Assembly: GCA_012729785.1 (NCBI GenBank)
Contig: JAAYCL010000001.1
Location: 1 to 64,000 of the forward strand
Direction: 5' to 3'
Origin: Chlamydiota bacterium
GTDB taxonomy: Bacteria > Auribacterota > Tritonobacteria > UBA1439
Length of the DNA: 64,000 bases
The notes below the pieces were generated by a model, which made no database searches, was not told where the DNA came from, and saw nothing but the letters and a program-made list of their open reading frames with translations. A program made the translations under genes and the position numbers. Of the stretch, positions 37,702-45,503 are shown one piece after another (within the stretch, counting starts at the first letter, position 1; each line of letters starts with the position of its first letter).

Positions 37702-38799
37702 ATGCTGAACCTTTCGCGCTACCGGCACACCTCGTGGGCGATCACGGCCTGCGCCTCCGCGATCGTGGCGCTCGGCCTCGCCTTCATCTACAGCGCATCC
37801 CTCGGGATGGGGGAGGGGGCCGGGAGCGCGTACGTGGCGCGCCAGGCCGCGTGGGCGGCCATCGGCCTCGCGGCGGCGGCCCTGCTGGCGGCGACGGACT
37901 ACCGGAGGCTGGCCTCCTCCGCGTATCTGCTCTACGGCGCCTGCATCCTCGTCCTCGTCCTCCTCCTCGCCGCCTCCGACGCGCGGCGGGGGGCGCGGAG
38001 CTGGTTCAGCATCGGCTCCTTCGCCGTGCAGCCGTCGGAGTTCGCCAAGATCGTCCTCATCCTCGCCCTCGCGCGGTACCTCTCGAGGGAGGACGCCTCG
38101 CGGCGGTCCGCCTCCTACCTCGGCGGCGCCCTGCTCCTCGCCGGCGTCCCGGTCGCCCTCATCCTGCGCGAGCCCGACCTCGGCACCGCCCTCGTCTTCG
38201 CGCCGGTCATTTTGGCGATGCTCCTCGTCGCGGGCGCCCGCCGCTCCTACCTCTCCGGGATCCTGCTGACGGGCCTCCTCTCCCTCCCCGCCGGCTGGCT
38301 GCTCCTCAAGCCGTACCAGAAGCTCCGGATCAAGGTCTTCCTCGACCCGCGGCTCGACCCGCTGCGCGCCGGCTACAACGCGATCCAGTCCCGCATCGCC
38401 GTGGGGGGCGGCGGGGTATGGGGGCAGGGCTGGCTCCACGGCACCCAGACGCACCTCCGGTTCCTCCCCGAGCGGCACACCGACTTCATCTTCTGCGTGC
38501 TCGCCGAGGAGGCGGGGTTCCTGGGCTGCGCCCTGCTGCTCGCGCTCTACGCGACGATCATCTTCGCGGGGTTGAGGATCGCGGAGCAGGCGCGCGACGA
38601 GTTCGGGAAGCTGGCGGCGGTCGGCATCACGGTGCTGCTGGCGGCCCACGTGGTGATCAACATCGGGATGACGATCGGGCTGCTCCCGATCACCGGGCTG
38701 CCGCTCCCGCTGATGAGCTACGGGGGCTCCTCGCTCGTGGGCACCTGCATCTCGCTCGGGGTGCTCCAGAGCATCAGCGCGCGGAGGTACGTCTTCTAG
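37702..38799 (+). CDS. rodA: RodA, elongasome SEDS glycosyltransferase
   Basis: 365 aa from ATG 37702 (GGGGA at spacing 8); GTG 37687 would add five residues. Ten TM segments. SEDS motifs include FIYSASLG, SWFSIGSFAVQPSEFAKI in the first third and LPERHTDFIFCVLAEEAGF with the essential Asp in the large loop, and ITGLPLPLMSYGGSS near the end. It polymerises lipid II with PBP2. Last of the five elongasome genes. Confidence 0.95.
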   Translation: MLNLSRYRHTSWAITACASAIVALGLAFIYSASLGMGEGAGSAYVARQAAWAAIGLAAAALLAATDYRRLASSAYLLYGACILVLVLLLAASDARRGARSWFSIGSFAVQPSEFAKIVLILALARYLSREDASRRSASYLGGALLLAGVPVALILREPDLGTALVFAPVILAMLLVAGARRSYLSGILLTGLLSLPAGWLLLKPYQKLRIKVFLDPRLDPLRAGYNAIQSRIAVGGGGVWGQGWLHGTQTHLRFLPERHTDFIFCVLAEEAGFLGCALLLALYATIIFAGLRIAEQARDEFGKLAAVGITVLLAAHVVINIGMTIGLLPITGLPLPLMSYGGSSLVGTCISLGVLQSISARRYVF

Positions 38800-38842
38800 C
38801 GGCGCACGGCGAAGGCGGAACGGGGACGGGGGAGGGGGGCGA

Positions 38843-40747
38843 ATGGACAACGGGGGAACGGCCGGGATCCGCGGCGTGCTCGAGCGGGAGGTGCTGCCGC
38901 GCGTGACGAAGCCGGGGCGTTACATCGGCGGGGAATTCGGCGCGACGCCGAAAAGCGGCGCGGAGGTGCGCATCGCGCTCGCCTTCCCGGACGTCTACGA
39001 GATCGGGATGAGCCACCTCGGGTTGAGGATCCTCTACTCCCTCGTCAACGCGCGCCCCGGTTTCGCCGCCGAGCGGGTCTTCGCCCCGTGGCCCGACATG
39101 GAGCGGGAGATGCGCGCGCGGGGGGTGCCGCTCTACGGGCTCGAGACCTTCCGGCCGCTGCGGGGATTCGACCTCGTCGGCTTCTCGCTCCAGCACGAGC
39201 TCACCTACACCAACATCCTCACGATGCTCGACCTCGGCGGCGTCCCGCTCCGCGCCCGCGACCGCGAATCCGCCCTCCCGCTCGTCGTCGCCGGCGGGCC
39301 GGGGGCGTACTCGCCGGGGCCGCTCGAGGAGTTCGTCGACCTGTTCGTGGTCGGCGACGGGGAGGAGGCGCTCCCCGAGCTGATGGAGGAGCTCGGGCGA
39401 TGGAAGCGGGCGGGGGGCGGCGCGAGGGGCGACCTGATCCTCCGCCTCGCCCGCGGCGTGGCGGGCGTCTACGCGCCGTCCCTCTACCGGGAGCGGCGCC
39501 TCCCGGACGGGTCCCTCGGGGGGATCGAGCCGGTCACCGAGGGGGTCCCGGCGCCTGTGCGGCGCCGCCTCGTCGCGCAACTCGACTCGGCCCGCTGGCT
39601 CTCCGCCTTTCCGGTCCCGCACGTCGCCGCGGTGCACGACCGGGCGGCGATCGAGGTGCGGCGCGGCTGCGGGCAGGGGTGCCGGTTCTGCCAGGCGGGC
39701 TTCATCTACCGCCCGGTTCGGGACGAGTCGCCCGACCGCGTCTGCGCGGCGGCGGAGGAGGCCCTCCGCCGGACCGGGCACGGCGAGGTGGCCCTCTGCG
39801 CCCTGTCGATCGGCGACGTCCCCGGTCTCGCCTCCCTGGCGGAGCGGGTCGCGAAGCTCCCCGCCCCGGGGCCGGTCTCCCTGTCGATCCCCTCGCTCCG
39901 GCCCGACCGCCTCACGGACGCGCTCGCCGACCGCCTCTCCGCGGGGGCCAAGACGGGGATCACCCTCGCTCCCGAGGCGGGCACGGAGGCGATGCGGCGG
40001 CGGATCAACAAGAAGGTCTCGCTCGACGACCTGCTCCGGTTCGCCGCGGCGCTCAAGGACCGCGGCTGGAGATCCGTGAAGCTCTACTTCATGATCGGCC
40101 TCCCCGGCGAGACCGAAGAGGACCTCAAGGGGATCGCGGACTGCATCGGCCGTGTCGCGTCGCTGCGCGGCAGGGGGAAGGGGAGGTGGGAGGTCTCCGT
40201 GACCGTCTCGTCGTTCGTGCCCAAGGCGCACACGCCGTTCCAGCGGGACGGGATGACGTCGGCGGAGATGCTCCGCGACACGCAGCGATTCCTGCGCCGG
40301 GAGGTGCGGCAGCGGAACGCGACGCTCAGGTTCCACGACGTCGAATTGAGCGCGCTCGAGGGGGTCTTCTCCAGGGGCGACCGCCGCCTCGCCGCCGTCA
40401 TCCTCGACGCTTGGCGCAGGGGGGCGCGCTTCGACGGCTGGAGGGAGTGCCACGACCCGTCGATCTGGAGGGAGGCGTTCCGCGGGGAGGGGATCGACCC
40501 GGCCGCGTACGCGGGCAGGAGCTTCCGCGAAGACGAGTTCCTCCCCTGGTCGGTCATCGATGCCGGCGTTTCGCCCGGCTACCTGCTCCGCGAGCGCCGG
40601 AAGGCCGCGCGCGGCGAGTTCACCCCCGACTGCGTGACGCACGGATGCCAGGGGTGCGGGGCCTGCGGGGCGGGGTGCGCGCCCCGGCCGGCCGGACCCG
40701 CCGGGGGAGCCCGCGCGGCGGCGGAGGCGCCCCAGGATCCCTCTTGA
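38843..40747 (+). CDS. TIGR03960-type radical SAM protein with B12-binding-like N-domain
   Basis: 634 aa. N-terminal cobalamin-binding-like domain (about 40-190, with AFPDVYEIGMSHLGLRILY), radical SAM cysteines C276-x3-C280-x2-C283 (CGQGCRFC), a TIM-barrel core to about 480, and a C-terminal Cys-rich tail (THGCQGCGACGAGC) that may hold another iron-sulfur cluster. The family stands near rodA/mre and ribonuclease G genes in many bacteria, usually beside a DUF2344 (TIGR03936) gene, sometimes fused to it; that partner is missing here. Substrate is unknown; a role in tRNA/RNA modification has been supposed for relatives. Confidence 0.85.
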   Translation: MDNGGTAGIRGVLEREVLPRVTKPGRYIGGEFGATPKSGAEVRIALAFPDVYEIGMSHLGLRILYSLVNARPGFAAERVFAPWPDMEREMRARGVPLYGLETFRPLRGFDLVGFSLQHELTYTNILTMLDLGGVPLRARDRESALPLVVAGGPGAYSPGPLEEFVDLFVVGDGEEALPELMEELGRWKRAGGGARGDLILRLARGVAGVYAPSLYRERRLPDGSLGGIEPVTEGVPAPVRRRLVAQLDSARWLSAFPVPHVAAVHDRAAIEVRRGCGQGCRFCQAGFIYRPVRDESPDRVCAAAEEALRRTGHGEVALCALSIGDVPGLASLAERVAKLPAPGPVSLSIPSLRPDRLTDALADRLSAGAKTGITLAPEAGTEAMRRRINKKVSLDDLLRFAAALKDRGWRSVKLYFMIGLPGETEEDLKGIADCIGRVASLRGRGKGRWEVSVTVSSFVPKAHTPFQRDGMTSAEMLRDTQRFLRREVRQRNATLRFHDVELSALEGVFSRGDRRLAAVILDAWRRGARFDGWRECHDPSIWREAFRGEGIDPAAYAGRSFREDEFLPWSVIDAGVSPGYLLRERRKAARGEFTPDCVTHGCQGCGACGAGCAPRPAGPAGGARAAAEAPQDPS

Positions 40748-40772
40748 CACCCGCGCGGCCGTCGGGCATCAT
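40744..40772 (+). promoter_or_regulatory. Promoter giving a probable leaderless transcript
   Basis: TTGACA (40744-40749), 17-base spacer, CATCAT (40767-40772). The expected start point, 6-7 bases after the -10 box, falls on the ATG at 40779. No Shine-Dalgarno sequence precedes that ATG. The -35 overlaps the stop codon of the radical SAM gene. Confidence 0.55.
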
Positions 40773-40778
40773 GCCTCC

Positions 40779-41621
40779 ATGTTCAGCCTCGGGCGACTCG
40801 CGCTGCTCCCCAACGGGCTCCGGGCGAAGTTCATCGCCGCCTTCGCCTGCATGTCCATCCTCCCCCTCCTGGTCTGCGTCTATATCATACTGACCTTCGT
40901 CTTCCCGTTCTCCGAGTCCCTCTGGCTGACCAGCACCATCCTCCTCCTCACGATGCTCATCGCCTACTGCGGGTTTCACCTGATGGATGAGATCGTCAAC
41001 TCCATCATCGCCCTCTCGCGCACCGCCCGCCGTCTCGTGCCGCACGCCGCCGCCGGTCTCCAGGCCCATCCCGGCGGGGACGAGGTCACCGCGATCAAGC
41101 AGTCCCTTTCCACGCTCGCCGAGGACGTGGAGCGCAAGACGTTGAAGATGCGGCAGTTGGAGACCACGGACGAGAAGATCGGCATCTTCACCGAGCGGCA
41201 CCTCAGGGCGCTTCTCGTGGAGGAACTCAAGCGGGCGGCGCTCTACCAGCGTCCGTGCGCCTTCGTGGTGGTCCGTTTCAAGAGCCGCCCCGGCACCGAC
41301 CGGATCCTCGCGGACGCGGAACACGGCACGGCGGCGGTCAGGGGCCTGGCGGGCGTCGTGAAGCGCTACACCACGAAGATCGAGAAGGTCGGCAGGATGG
41401 GGCCGGCCGGCGTGGGCATCATTCTCCCCGAATGCAACCGCCAGCAGGCCATCCAGACGGCGGAACGCATCGTGGAGGATGCCGCCTCCTTCTCGTGGGG
41501 GCCGCTCTCCGCGATGGCGGACTGGGGTCCCGAGATCGCGGTGAGCGTCGTCTCGGCGCCCGTGGACGGCGTCGATCCGGCGATCCTGATCAAGAAGTGC
41601 CTGACCTCCCTCCCCGCGTGA
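40779..41621 (+). CDS. Membrane protein with degenerate GGDEF domain
   Basis: 280 aa. Two TM segments (about 19-41 and 48-70), a HAMP-like linker with conserved polar helix (about 72-125), and a GGDEF-fold domain (about 130-278). The catalytic signature is lost: the segment expected to read GGDEF is MGPAGVG (about 206-212), and the metal aspartate loop is RFKSRPGTD. It therefore cannot make c-di-GMP, but may bind it or act as a docking protein for pili. It precedes the pilus cluster and has its own promoter. GGDEF fold is inferred from the RxxxF...E pattern and the strand order. Confidence 0.6.
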   Translation: MFSLGRLALLPNGLRAKFIAAFACMSILPLLVCVYIILTFVFPFSESLWLTSTILLLTMLIAYCGFHLMDEIVNSIIALSRTARRLVPHAAAGLQAHPGGDEVTAIKQSLSTLAEDVERKTLKMRQLETTDEKIGIFTERHLRALLVEELKRAALYQRPCAFVVVRFKSRPGTDRILADAEHGTAAVRGLAGVVKRYTTKIEKVGRMGPAGVGIILPECNRQQAIQTAERIVEDAASFSWGPLSAMADWGPEIAVSVVSAPVDGVDPAILIKKCLTSLPA

Positions 41622-41738
41622 CCCGGCGGAGCCGCCGCGCGCGCCCTTTCAGTGACGGTCGTTTCGTCTCCGCGGAGTTTCCTTCCCGGTTCGCCGCCGA
41701 ATAACCGGCACCCGGTTTGCACTTTTGCAAACGGTTCC

Positions 41739-41767
41739 TTGACTATATCAATTTTGCGTGCTACGTT
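41739..41767 (+). promoter_or_regulatory. Promoter of the pilus MshEN-pilB-pilC genes
   Basis: TTGACT (41739-41744), 17-base spacer, TACGTT (41762-41767), in a local AT-rich patch (41700-41770) that stands out from this GC-rich genome. Predicted start near 41774, 47 bases before the GTG at 41821. Confidence 0.65.
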
Positions 41768-41820
41768 GATTCAGGCCGCGGTCCGACGCCTCTTTTCACG
41801 AGGGCGGGGAGGGCGAGAGG

Positions 41821-42438
41821 GTGTCCGCTTTCAAGAAGGTCACCAAGAAGCTGGTCGGGGAGCTTATGATTGACAGCGGCGTCATCACCCGCGCCCAGCT
41901 CAACCAGGCCCTCGAACGCAAGAAAGAGACCGGCAAGCTCCTGGGCGAATCGCTCGTGGAGCTAGGATTCGCGAGCGAGCAGGACGTCGTCGGCGTCGTC
42001 GCGGCGCAGTACCGGATCCCGTACCTGCCCCTGAAGAACCACGACGTGGACAAGGAGCTCCTCAAGACGCTCCCGCGGGAACTCGTCTTCAGGCACCGCT
42101 GCTTCCCCGTGGACAGGATCGGCTCCGTCACCACCGTCGCGATGGAGAACCCGCTGGACGACAGGGCGGTCGGGGAGATCCAGAAGGCCGTCGGCGGCAG
42201 GGTGCTCTGCTTCGTCTCCACGCCGAGCGAGATACTCTCCGCCATAGAACAGCACTACGGCGCCGTCGAGGCGCACGCGTTGCGCGCCGCCGCGTCCGCC
42301 CCCCAACCCCCTCCCGAGACCCGGCAGGCGCCCGCCTCCGCCGGGGCGGACGAGGGCGCGTTCCTGGGGGAGGAACCGGACGTCGAGGAAGGCATCAAGG
42401 TCTTCCAGATCGAGGAAGACGCCCTCCCGGAGGAATGA
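41821..42438 (+). CDS. Stand-alone MshEN (GspE N-terminal) domain protein
   Basis: 205 aa, GTG start behind GGGCGGGGAGGG. Residues 10-150 form the T2SSE_N/MshEN domain: LGESLVELGFASEQDVVGVVAAQYRIPYLPL and AMENPLDDRAVGEIQKAVG-type repeats, as in the N-terminus of PilB. No ATPase follows; residues 150-205 are Pro/Ala/Glu-rich and unstructured. MshEN domains bind c-di-GMP in some PilB/MshE proteins. It overlaps pilB as ATGA, so the two are made together. Could be a regulator of pilus assembly by c-di-GMP (inference). Confidence 0.75.
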   Translation: MSAFKKVTKKLVGELMIDSGVITRAQLNQALERKKETGKLLGESLVELGFASEQDVVGVVAAQYRIPYLPLKNHDVDKELLKTLPRELVFRHRCFPVDRIGSVTTVAMENPLDDRAVGEIQKAVGGRVLCFVSTPSEILSAIEQHYGAVEAHALRAAASAPQPPPETRQAPASAGADEGAFLGEEPDVEEGIKVFQIEEDALPEE

Positions 42439-44153
42439 CCGTGTCGATGCCGCTTCTGGATGAACTGCCCGAGATCCTGCTCCAGGACGGCTGCGTCGGC
42501 CGCGAGGAGATGGAGAAGGCCGTCGAGGAGCAGAAGCTCACGGGGGGGCGGATCGACCAGATACTGGTCAAGAACGGCTACGTCACGGAAAAGACGCTGA
42601 TGGCCTCCGTGGCGGCGCACCTGAACATCCCCCCCGTCGACCTTTCCAAGTTCAGGCCCGCCCCCGACGTCCTCGAGCTGGTCTCCCGGCAGGTCGCCAG
42701 CTTCTACAAGGTGATCCCGCTCGCCAAGATCGGCAACACCCTCACCTTGGCGATGGTCGATCCGCTGAACGTGCTCGCGCTCGACGACATCCGCCTCATC
42801 GCGGGGCTCGACATCCAGCCCGCCATCTGCGCGGGGAAGGAGTTCCGCGACGCGCTCGAGAATTTCTACTCCTCCAAGGCGAACATGGAGCACCTCCTCA
42901 AGGACGCCGTCGGCGTCGGCGTCGAGGCGAAGAAGAAGGAGTCCGAGCAGGACATCAACCTGGACGAGCTCGTCGAGCAGACCGGCCAGGTCTCCATCAT
43001 CAAGATCGTGAACATGATGCTGGTGCAGGCGATCAAGGAGCGGGCGAGCGACATCCATATCGAGCCGTTCGAGAAGGAGATGAAGCTCCGCTACCGGGTC
43101 GACGGCGTCCTCCACGAGAGCGTCGCCCCCCCCAAGCATATGCAGAACGCCGTCACCTCCCGCATCAAGATCATGTCCAACCTCGACATCGCTGAGCGCC
43201 GCCTGCCGCAGGACGGGCGTTTCAGGATCAAGGTCCACGGGCGCGAGATCGACTTCCGCGTCTCCTGCCTCCCCACGAGCTTCGGCGAGAAGGTGGTGCT
43301 CCGCGTGCTCGACAAGAGCGGGCTCGACAACATCGACCTGGCGAAACTCGGCTTCCACAAGGAGGGGGCCGAGGCGTTCATAGGGGCGATCTCGTCCCCG
43401 TACGGGATGATCCTCATCACCGGCCCGACCGGCAGCGGGAAGTCGACCACCCTCTACGCCGCCCTCAAGGTCATCAACAAGCCCGAGGTGAACGTCATCA
43501 CGGTCGAGGACCCGGTCGAGTACCAGATGCAGGGAATCAACCAGGTCTCGGTCCGCTCCGACATCGGCCTCACCTTCGCCGCGGGCCTCCGGTCGATCCT
43601 CCGGCAGGACCCCGACGTGATCATGATCGGGGAGATCCGGGACCTCGAGACCGCGGATATCGCGGTCAAGTCCGCCCTCACCGGGCACCTTGTCCTCTCG
43701 ACGCTCCACACCAACGACGCCGCGAGCGCCATCACCCGCCTCGACGACATGGGCATCGAGCCGTTCCTCATCTCCTCCTCGACCCTCCTCGTCGCCGCGC
43801 AGCGCCTCGTCCGGCGCATCTGCAAGAAGTGCAAGAAGGAGATCGACGTCCCCGAGGACGCCCTCCGCCTGGCCCAGATGAGCTACCCGAAGGGCCAGAA
43901 GCCCCTGGTCTGGCGCGGGACCGGCTGCGGCGCGTGCAACAACACCGGCTACTCGGGCCGGATGGCGCTCATCGAGGTGATCGCCATCGACGACGAGGTC
44001 CGCGGACAGATCATGAAGCGCGCGACCGGGCGCGAGATCAAGCTCGCCGCGATGCGGCGGGGGATGAAGACGCTCAGGATGGTCGGCCTCGACCGGGTGC
44101 GGGAGGGGGAGACCACCATCGAGGAGGTGCTGCGCGTCACCGCGCCCGACTGA
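42435..44153 (+). CDS. pilB: PilB, type IV pilus assembly ATPase
   Basis: 572 aa. MshEN domain (about 10-155) then the GspE ATPase: Walker A G330-PTGSGKS-337, Asp box and DPDVIMIGEIRD, His box LVLSTLHTNDA, and tetracysteine zinc site C463-C466 and C498-C501. It powers pilus extension. ATG overlaps the preceding stop. Retraction ATPase PilT, often next to pilB, is absent from the window. The spacer to pilC contains the dispersed 21-bp repeat and a 20-bp palindrome. Confidence 0.95.
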   Translation: MTVSMPLLDELPEILLQDGCVGREEMEKAVEEQKLTGGRIDQILVKNGYVTEKTLMASVAAHLNIPPVDLSKFRPAPDVLELVSRQVASFYKVIPLAKIGNTLTLAMVDPLNVLALDDIRLIAGLDIQPAICAGKEFRDALENFYSSKANMEHLLKDAVGVGVEAKKKESEQDINLDELVEQTGQVSIIKIVNMMLVQAIKERASDIHIEPFEKEMKLRYRVDGVLHESVAPPKHMQNAVTSRIKIMSNLDIAERRLPQDGRFRIKVHGREIDFRVSCLPTSFGEKVVLRVLDKSGLDNIDLAKLGFHKEGAEAFIGAISSPYGMILITGPTGSGKSTTLYAALKVINKPEVNVITVEDPVEYQMQGINQVSVRSDIGLTFAAGLRSILRQDPDVIMIGEIRDLETADIAVKSALTGHLVLSTLHTNDAASAITRLDDMGIEPFLISSSTLLVAAQRLVRRICKKCKKEIDVPEDALRLAQMSYPKGQKPLVWRGTGCGACNNTGYSGRMALIEVIAIDDEVRGQIMKRATGREIKLAAMRRGMKTLRMVGLDRVREGETTIEEVLRVTAPD

Positions 44154-44170
44154 CGGGCGCGGAACGGCAG

Positions 44171-44191
44171 GCGCGGCGCCGCGGGGCGTCT
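44171..44191 (+). repeat. 21-bp repeat, second copy (see 13732-13752)
   Basis: Identical to 13732-13752 over 21 bases. It sits 17 bases after the pilB stop and forms the left part of a larger inverted repeat (CGCGGCGCC / GGCGCCGCG) around the palindrome at 44194-44213. Confidence 0.35.
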
Positions 44192-44193
44192 TC

Positions 44194-44213
44194 CCCCTCC
44201 GCCGGCGGAGGGG
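44194..44213. other. 20-bp perfect palindrome between pilB and pilC
   Basis: CCCCTCCGCCGGCGGAGGGG is fully self-complementary, nested within a further 9-bp inverted repeat. It would fold in the transcript between the pilB stop and the pilC ribosome binding site. No T-tract, so it may tune pilC translation or stabilise the upstream message, or bind a protein. Confidence 0.4.
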
Positions 44214-44248
44214 CGCCGCGGTGACGGGTTCGCACGGAGGTGTGGCGC

Positions 44249-45454
44249 ATGGTCAACTTCAAATACACGGCCAAGGATCTGCAGGGGCGCGACGTCGCCG
44301 CGACGATGACCGCCGAGAGCGAGGGGGAGGTCATCGGCAAGCTCCGCAAGAGCGGCCTCATCCCGGTCAAGATCGTCCGGGACGAGAAGGCGGGGCGGAA
44401 GCGGTTCCAGAAGAAGGTGAAGGCGGAGGCGGTCGTGATCTTCGCCCGCCAGCTCGCCACGATGATCGAGGCGGGGCTCCCCCTCGTCCAGGGGCTCGAG
44501 GCGCTCGAGCAGCAGCAGGTCCAGTACCCGGTCTTCGCCGCCGTCATCAAGACGGTCAAGGAGGACGTCGAGGGGGGGAAGAGCCTCTCGGACGCGCTGG
44601 AGCGGCACCCGCGGGCCTTCGGCGCGCTGGTCGTGAACCTGGTCCGCGCGGGGGAGAACAGCGGCACCCTCGCCGAGATCATGGACCGTATCGCCAAGTA
44701 CCTCGAATCGGCCCGCGCGCTCCAGAAGAAGGTGAAATCCGCGATGATGTACCCGCTCGTCGTCTCGGTGATGGCGCTCATCATCACGATCGTGCTGCTC
44801 GTCAAGGTGATCCCGGTCTTCGGCACCATCTTCTCGAGCTTCGGCGCCGAACTGCCGCTCCCGACGCAGATGCTGCTCACGTTCAGCGACTACCTGCGCC
44901 GGTACATCCTTCTCGCCCTTGCCGGGATCGTCGGGATCGTCTTCGCGTTCCGCGCCTTCTACAAGACCGACAAGGGGCGTCTCCGCGTTGACGCCCTCGT
45001 CCTCCGGCTGCCGGTCTTCGGCGACCTGATCCACAAGGTGGTCCTCTCCCGCTTCGCCCGGACGCTCAGCACCCTGGTGCGGAGCGGCGTCCCGATCCTG
45101 CGCTCGCTCGACATCGTCGCCAAGACCGCCGGCAACTACGCGGTGGAGCTCGCCGTCGGCAAGGCGGCGCAGAAGATCAAGGAGGGGGAGAGCATCGCGG
45201 GGCCGCTCGAGGAGACCAAGATGTTCACGCCGATGGTGGTGCGGATGATCTCGGTGGGGGAGAAGACCGGCAAGGTGGACACGATGCTCGAGAAGATCGC
45301 GGACTTCTTCGACGACCAGGTCCAGACCACCCTCGCCGGCTTCACCGCCCTCATCGAGCCGCTCCTGATCGCCTTCCTCGGCATCGTGGTCGGGACGATC
45401 GTGATCTGCATGTTCCTCCCGATCCTCAGGCTCTCCTCGGTCGTCAAGATCTGA
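44249..45454 (+). CDS. pilC: PilC, type IV pilus inner-membrane platform protein
   Basis: 401 aa from ATG 44249 (GGAGG at 44236-44240); GTG 44240 would overlap that site. Two T2SSF domains (about 65-190 and 270-395) with conserved FARQLATMIEAGLPLVQGL and FARTLSTLVRSGVPILRSLD and three TM segments. It anchors the PilB motor and the pilin in the inner membrane. Follows pilB. A GC-rich hairpin follows its stop. Confidence 0.93.
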   Translation: MVNFKYTAKDLQGRDVAATMTAESEGEVIGKLRKSGLIPVKIVRDEKAGRKRFQKKVKAEAVVIFARQLATMIEAGLPLVQGLEALEQQQVQYPVFAAVIKTVKEDVEGGKSLSDALERHPRAFGALVVNLVRAGENSGTLAEIMDRIAKYLESARALQKKVKSAMMYPLVVSVMALIITIVLLVKVIPVFGTIFSSFGAELPLPTQMLLTFSDYLRRYILLALAGIVGIVFAFRAFYKTDKGRLRVDALVLRLPVFGDLIHKVVLSRFARTLSTLVRSGVPILRSLDIVAKTAGNYAVELAVGKAAQKIKEGESIAGPLEETKMFTPMVVRMISVGEKTGKVDTMLEKIADFFDDQVQTTLAGFTALIEPLLIAFLGIVVGTIVICMFLPILRLSSVVKI

Positions 45455-45463
45455 ACGCGGCAG

Positions 45464-45487
45464 GGGGGGCGCGGCGCGCGTCCCCCC
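45464..45487 (+). other. GC-rich hairpin after pilC
   Basis: GGGGGG and CCCCCC (45464-45469, 45482-45487) with inner CGCG pairing and one bulge form a strong stem in the 49-base gap before pilS. It lacks a clear T-run. It may be a weak terminator or attenuator between pilC and pilS. Confidence 0.25.
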
Positions 45488-45503
45488 GAACGGAGCGTGC
45501 GCC

